Source: an uncultured Terriglobales bacterium
Lineage (GTDB): Bacteria; Acidobacteriota; Terriglobia; Terriglobales; Acidobacteriaceae
Length of the DNA stretch: 6,298 nucleotides
Assembly: GCA_955652845.1 (NCBI GenBank)
Contig: CATPBY010000335.1
Coordinates: 1 to 6,298 of the forward strand
Direction: 5' to 3'
Within the stretch, counting starts at the first letter, position 1, and every line of letters starts with the position of its first letter. The translations under genes were made by a program, and so were the position numbers. Below, piece after piece: positions 3,419 to 6,298 of this stretch. The notes below the pieces were generated by a model. The model did not search any database. It was not told the origin of the DNA and was given only the letters and a program-made list of their open reading frames with translations.

Positions 3419-6298
3419 TTACTCCGCTGTCAGTTCCTCGGTCTCACCTTCGTGCCGCATCAGCTCGAGCGCGCGCTCGGCCTCCTCGTACGCTGCCGAA
3501 ACCTCTTCTTGCACCTTGGCGGCCGCCTCTTCCATTTCTGGCGAAAGCCGCACGTTGCGGTAGTATTCCATGCCGGTGCCGGCCGGGATGAGCCGACCGA
3601 CGATGACGTTTTCTTTTAGGCCGCGCAAGTGGTCCACCTTGCCGTTGATGGAGGCTTCGGTGAGCACTCGCGTGGTCTCCTGGAACGACGCCGCCGAGAT
3701 GAACGAGTCGGTCGAGAGCGAGGCTTTGGTGATACCGAGTAGGAGCGGCCGGCCGGTAGCCGGACGTCCGCCCTCTTTGATCACGCGATCGTTCTCTTCC
3801 GCGAAATGGAACTTGTCCACCTGCTCTTCCAGCAGGAACTTGGTATCGCCCACATCTTCGACTTTGCGCCAACGCATCATCTGGCGCACGATCACTTCGA
3901 TGTGTTTGTCGCTGATGTTGACGCCCTGCAGCCGGTAGACCTCCTGGATCTCATTGACCAGGTAAGACTGCAGTTCCTTTTCTCCCAGCACGGCCAGGAT
4001 GTCATGCGGGTCAAGCGGCCCGTCCATCAGCGGTTCACCCGCCCGGACGCGCTCGCCCTCCTGCACGTTGACGTGGACGCCGCGCGGCACCGAATACTCC
4101 TTCTCTGTGCCGCTGTCGGCCACCACGTAAATCTTGCGCTGACCTTTGGCCACTTCGCCGAACTTGACGGTGCCATCGATTTCGCTGATGACCGCGGTAT
4201 CGTGCGGTTTGCGGGCCTCGAACAATTCCACCACGCGCGGCAGGCCGCCCGTGATGTCCTTGGTCTTGGTGGTTTCGCGCGGAATCTTGGCCAGTACGTC
4301 GCCAGGATGCGCTGTGTCCCCGTCCTGCACCATCAGGTGGGCGCGTGAAGGCATCAAGTAGCGTTTGCTGCTCTTGCCCTTGATCACGATGGCCGGCTGG
4401 CGCTTCTCGTCGGGCGAATCTGCCACCACATGACGCGACAGCCCGGTGACTTCGTCCACTTCCTCGTGCAGCGTGACCCCTTCTTGCAGGTCTTTGAATT
4501 GGACGGTGCCGCCGATTTCTGTGAGGATGGCGAAGGTGTACGGATCCCACTCGACGAGAACTTGCCCGAGTTGCACCGGATCGCCTTCATTCACCTTTAC
4601 CTTGGCGCCGTAAACCACCGCGTAGCGCTCGCGCTCACGGCCCTTTTCGTCAACCACTGCAATCGAACCCTGGCGGTTCATCACTACCAGGTCGCCAGAC
4701 TTGGCTTTTACGGTCTGCAGGTTAATGAAGCGCACCACGCCGTTGTTCTTGGCGTCGAGACGCGATTGCTCGGACACTCGCGATGCGGTACCACCGATAT
4801 GGAAGGTACGCATGGTGAGCTGGGTTCCGGGTTCGCCGATAGACTGCGCCGCAATCACGCCTGTGGCTTCGCCCAATTCGACCAGGCGGCCCGAGGCAAG
4901 GTTGCGGCCGTAGCACATCACGCAAACTCCGCGTTTGGACTCGCAGGTCAGCACCGAACGGATTTTCACCCGCTCGATACCCGCAGCCTGAATGGAGCTG
5001 GCCAGTTCTTCCGTGATCTCCTGGTTGATGTCGACGATCACGTTGCCGTCATAGTCTTTGATCTTTTCGAGCGACACCCGGCCTACGATCCGGTCGCGCA
5101 AAGGTTCGATGATCTCGCCGGCTTCGACGATACCTTCAACATAGATGCCGTCGACGGTGCCGCAATCGTACTCGCTGATAATGACGTCCTGCGCCACATC
5201 GACCAGACGACGGGTAAGGTACCCCGAATCGGCCGTTTTAAGCGCCGTATCAGCCAGACCTTTGCGCGCGCCGTGGGTCGAGATGAAGTATTCGAGCACG
5301 GTCAGCCCTTCACGGAAGTTAGCCGTGATCGGGCTCTCGATGATTTCGCCGGAAGGCTTGGCCATCAATCCGCGCATCCCGGACAGCTGCCGAATCTGCT
5401 GTTTCGATCCACGAGCGCCGGAATCCGCCATGACGTAAATCGGATTAATGAAACCTTCCTTGTCGCGCTGCTGCATCTGGCCAAACATCTCGTCCGCGAC
5501 CTTTTCTGTAATGGCAGACCAGATTTCGATGACCTTGTTGTAGCGCTCGCCGTTGGTGATGGCGCCGTCCAGATACTGCTGCTGCACGCTGACCGCCTGC
5601 TTCTCGCCGTCACGCACCAGGGTCTTCTTGTTATCAGGAATGACCATGTCGTCGATGCCGATTGAGAGGCCTGCCTTGGTCGCAAAGCGGAAGCCCAGGT
5701 CTTTGACCTCATCCAGCATCTTGACCGTGGTTTCCAGGCCAAACCGCAGGTAGCAGTAGCTGACCAGCTGTCCGATGCCCTTCTTCTTGAGCAGGCCATT
5801 GATGTACGGCATGCCCTCGGGCAAGTGATCGTTCAGGATGGCTCGGCCTACTGTAGTGTTCAGGAAACTACGCTCATACCTTACCGGCTCAGTGTGAATG
5901 ATCTCCTGATCGTCGTAGGCGGCAGTCAGGTCGATGACTTCACCCGTATGCCGCAGACGAATCGGAGACAGCGTTTCCACCTCGCCGGCTTCCATCGCCA
6001 GCAAAACTTCTTCAATGTTGGCGAAGGCACGTCCCTCCCCTTTGGCGCCGGGTTTGCCTTTTGTCAGGTAGTAGAGCCCGAGCACCATGTCCTGGGTAGG
6101 AACGGTGATCGGCTGGCCGGAAGCCGGCGACAGAATGTTGTGTGACGACAGCATCACCACGCTGGCTTCAACCTGGGCTTCCGGAGACAGTGGAATATGC
6201 ACCGCCATCTGGTCGCCGTCGAAGTCGGCATTGAATGCCGTGCAAACCAAGGGGTGAATCTTGATCGCTTTCCCTTCGACCAGCACCGGCTCAAAGGC
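3419..6298 (-). CDS. rpoC: DNA-directed RNA polymerase subunit beta-prime, C-terminal two thirds (5' end outside the window)
   Basis: The frame is open to the right edge (AFEPVLVEGKAIKIHPLV...), so the GTG at 6286 is not a start. By alignment from memory with E. coli beta-prime, about 435 N-terminal residues are missing. In fragment numbering (residue 1 = Ala at 6298-6296), NADFDGD at 23-29 carries the three catalytic Mg-binding aspartates. Bridge-helix sequence with its lead-in (THGARKGLADTALKTADSGY...) covers about 341-371. Cys379, Cys452, Cys459 and Cys462 form the second zinc site. The trigger loop starts at about 476 (GEATGVIAAQSIGEPGTQLT, then MRTFHIGG) and resumes at TKDITGGLPRV from 679. 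The ~180 residues between correspond to the E. coli SI3-type insertion. SFISAASFQETTRVL (865-879) and GLKENVIVGRLIPAGTG (893-909) close the conserved core. A ~50-residue glutamate-rich, probably helical tail ends at TAA. All key residues are intact. The gene is followed by a terminator and not by ribosomal protein genes. Confidence 0.99.
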   Translation of the reverse strand, partial: AFEPVLVEGKAIKIHPLVCTAFNADFDGDQMAVHIPLSPEAQVEASVVMLSSHNILSPASGQPITVPTQDMVLGLYYLTKGKPGAKGEGRAFANIEEVLLAMEAGEVETLSPIRLRHTGEVIDLTAAYDDQEIIHTEPVRYERSFLNTTVGRAILNDHLPEGMPYINGLLKKKGIGQLVSYCYLRFGLETTVKMLDEVKDLGFRFATKAGLSIGIDDMVIPDNKKTLVRDGEKQAVSVQQQYLDGAITNGERYNKVIEIWSAITEKVADEMFGQMQQRDKEGFINPIYVMADSGARGSKQQIRQLSGMRGLMAKPSGEIIESPITANFREGLTVLEYFISTHGARKGLADTALKTADSGYLTRRLVDVAQDVIISEYDCGTVDGIYVEGIVEAGEIIEPLRDRIVGRVSLEKIKDYDGNVIVDINQEITEELASSIQAAGIERVKIRSVLTCESKRGVCVMCYGRNLASGRLVELGEATGVIAAQSIGEPGTQLTMRTFHIGGTASRVSEQSRLDAKNNGVVRFINLQTVKAKSGDLVVMNRQGSIAVVDEKGRERERYAVVYGAKVKVNEGDPVQLGQVLVEWDPYTFAILTEIGGTVQFKDLQEGVTLHEEVDEVTGLSRHVVADSPDEKRQPAIVIKGKSSKRYLMPSRAHLMVQDGDTAHPGDVLAKIPRETTKTKDITGGLPRVVELFEARKPHDTAVISEIDGTVKFGEVAKGQRKIYVVADSGTEKEYSVPRGVHVNVQEGERVRAGEPLMDGPLDPHDILAVLGEKELQSYLVNEIQEVYRLQGVNISDKHIEVIVRQMMRWRKVEDVGDTKFLLEEQVDKFHFAEENDRVIKEGGRPATGRPLLLGITKASLSTDSFISAASFQETTRVLTEASINGKVDHLRGLKENVIVGRLIPAGTGMEYYRNVRLSPEMEEAAAKVQEEVSAAYEEAERALELMRHEGETEELTAE

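Noticed and set aside
3411..3440. CTGACA ... TACTAG on the minus strand at the end of rpoC as a promoter for the YihY gene
   Set aside because: CTGACA is a good -35 match, but the spacing to TACTAG is only 10 bases and no suitable -10 lies at 16-18 bases.
4430..5665. Plus-strand open frame of 411 codons inside rpoC
   Set aside because: It is fully antisense to highly conserved RpoC sequence, and its translation is low-complexity in style (many D, H, V and F) with no recognisable domain. Long antisense frames are expected opposite GC-rich coding DNA.

Overview
The window is an ordinary stretch of a moderately GC-rich bacterial chromosome. All recognisable genes lie on the minus strand, so transcription runs from the right edge to the left. 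The RpoC sequence, with an insertion inside its trigger loop, and the overall gene style suggest a soil-type Acidobacteriota (Terriglobia-like) organism. That placement comes from sequence feel, not from a search, and is only moderately secure.

In transcription order: (1) positions 6298-3419 hold the last ~959 codons of rpoC, the RNA polymerase beta-prime subunit. They start just before the catalytic NADFDGD loop and run to the natural stop. (2) A GC-rich hairpin with a T-rich tract at 3404-3371 looks like the intrinsic terminator of the rpoBC transcript. (3) Positions 3365-2397 encode a YihY-family inner-membrane protein, whose ATG directly abuts the terminator tract. (4) After a 33-base gap, 2363-828 encode a complete pyruvate kinase with a GTG start. 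(5) After only 2 bases, 825-160 encode a small cytosolic alpha/beta-hydrolase of the Tex30/KANSL3-like (COG3571-type) group. (6) A 91-base gap with no clear signal is followed by the first 22 codons of a further gene that runs off the left edge.

Genes 3-5 are tightly packed and probably form one transcription unit, with pyruvate kinase and the hydrolase likely translationally coupled. Functionally they are a mixed set: transcription machinery, a membrane protein of unclear role, the last step of glycolysis, and a hydrolase of unknown substrate. I see no mobile element, CRISPR array, tRNA, rRNA or defence system. I found no convincing new system. The points most worth a second look are the initiation site of the YihY gene against the terminator, a tiny reading frame that overlaps the pyruvate kinase start, the potassium-independence signature of the kinase, and the conserved-looking pairing of the kinase with the orphan hydrolase.
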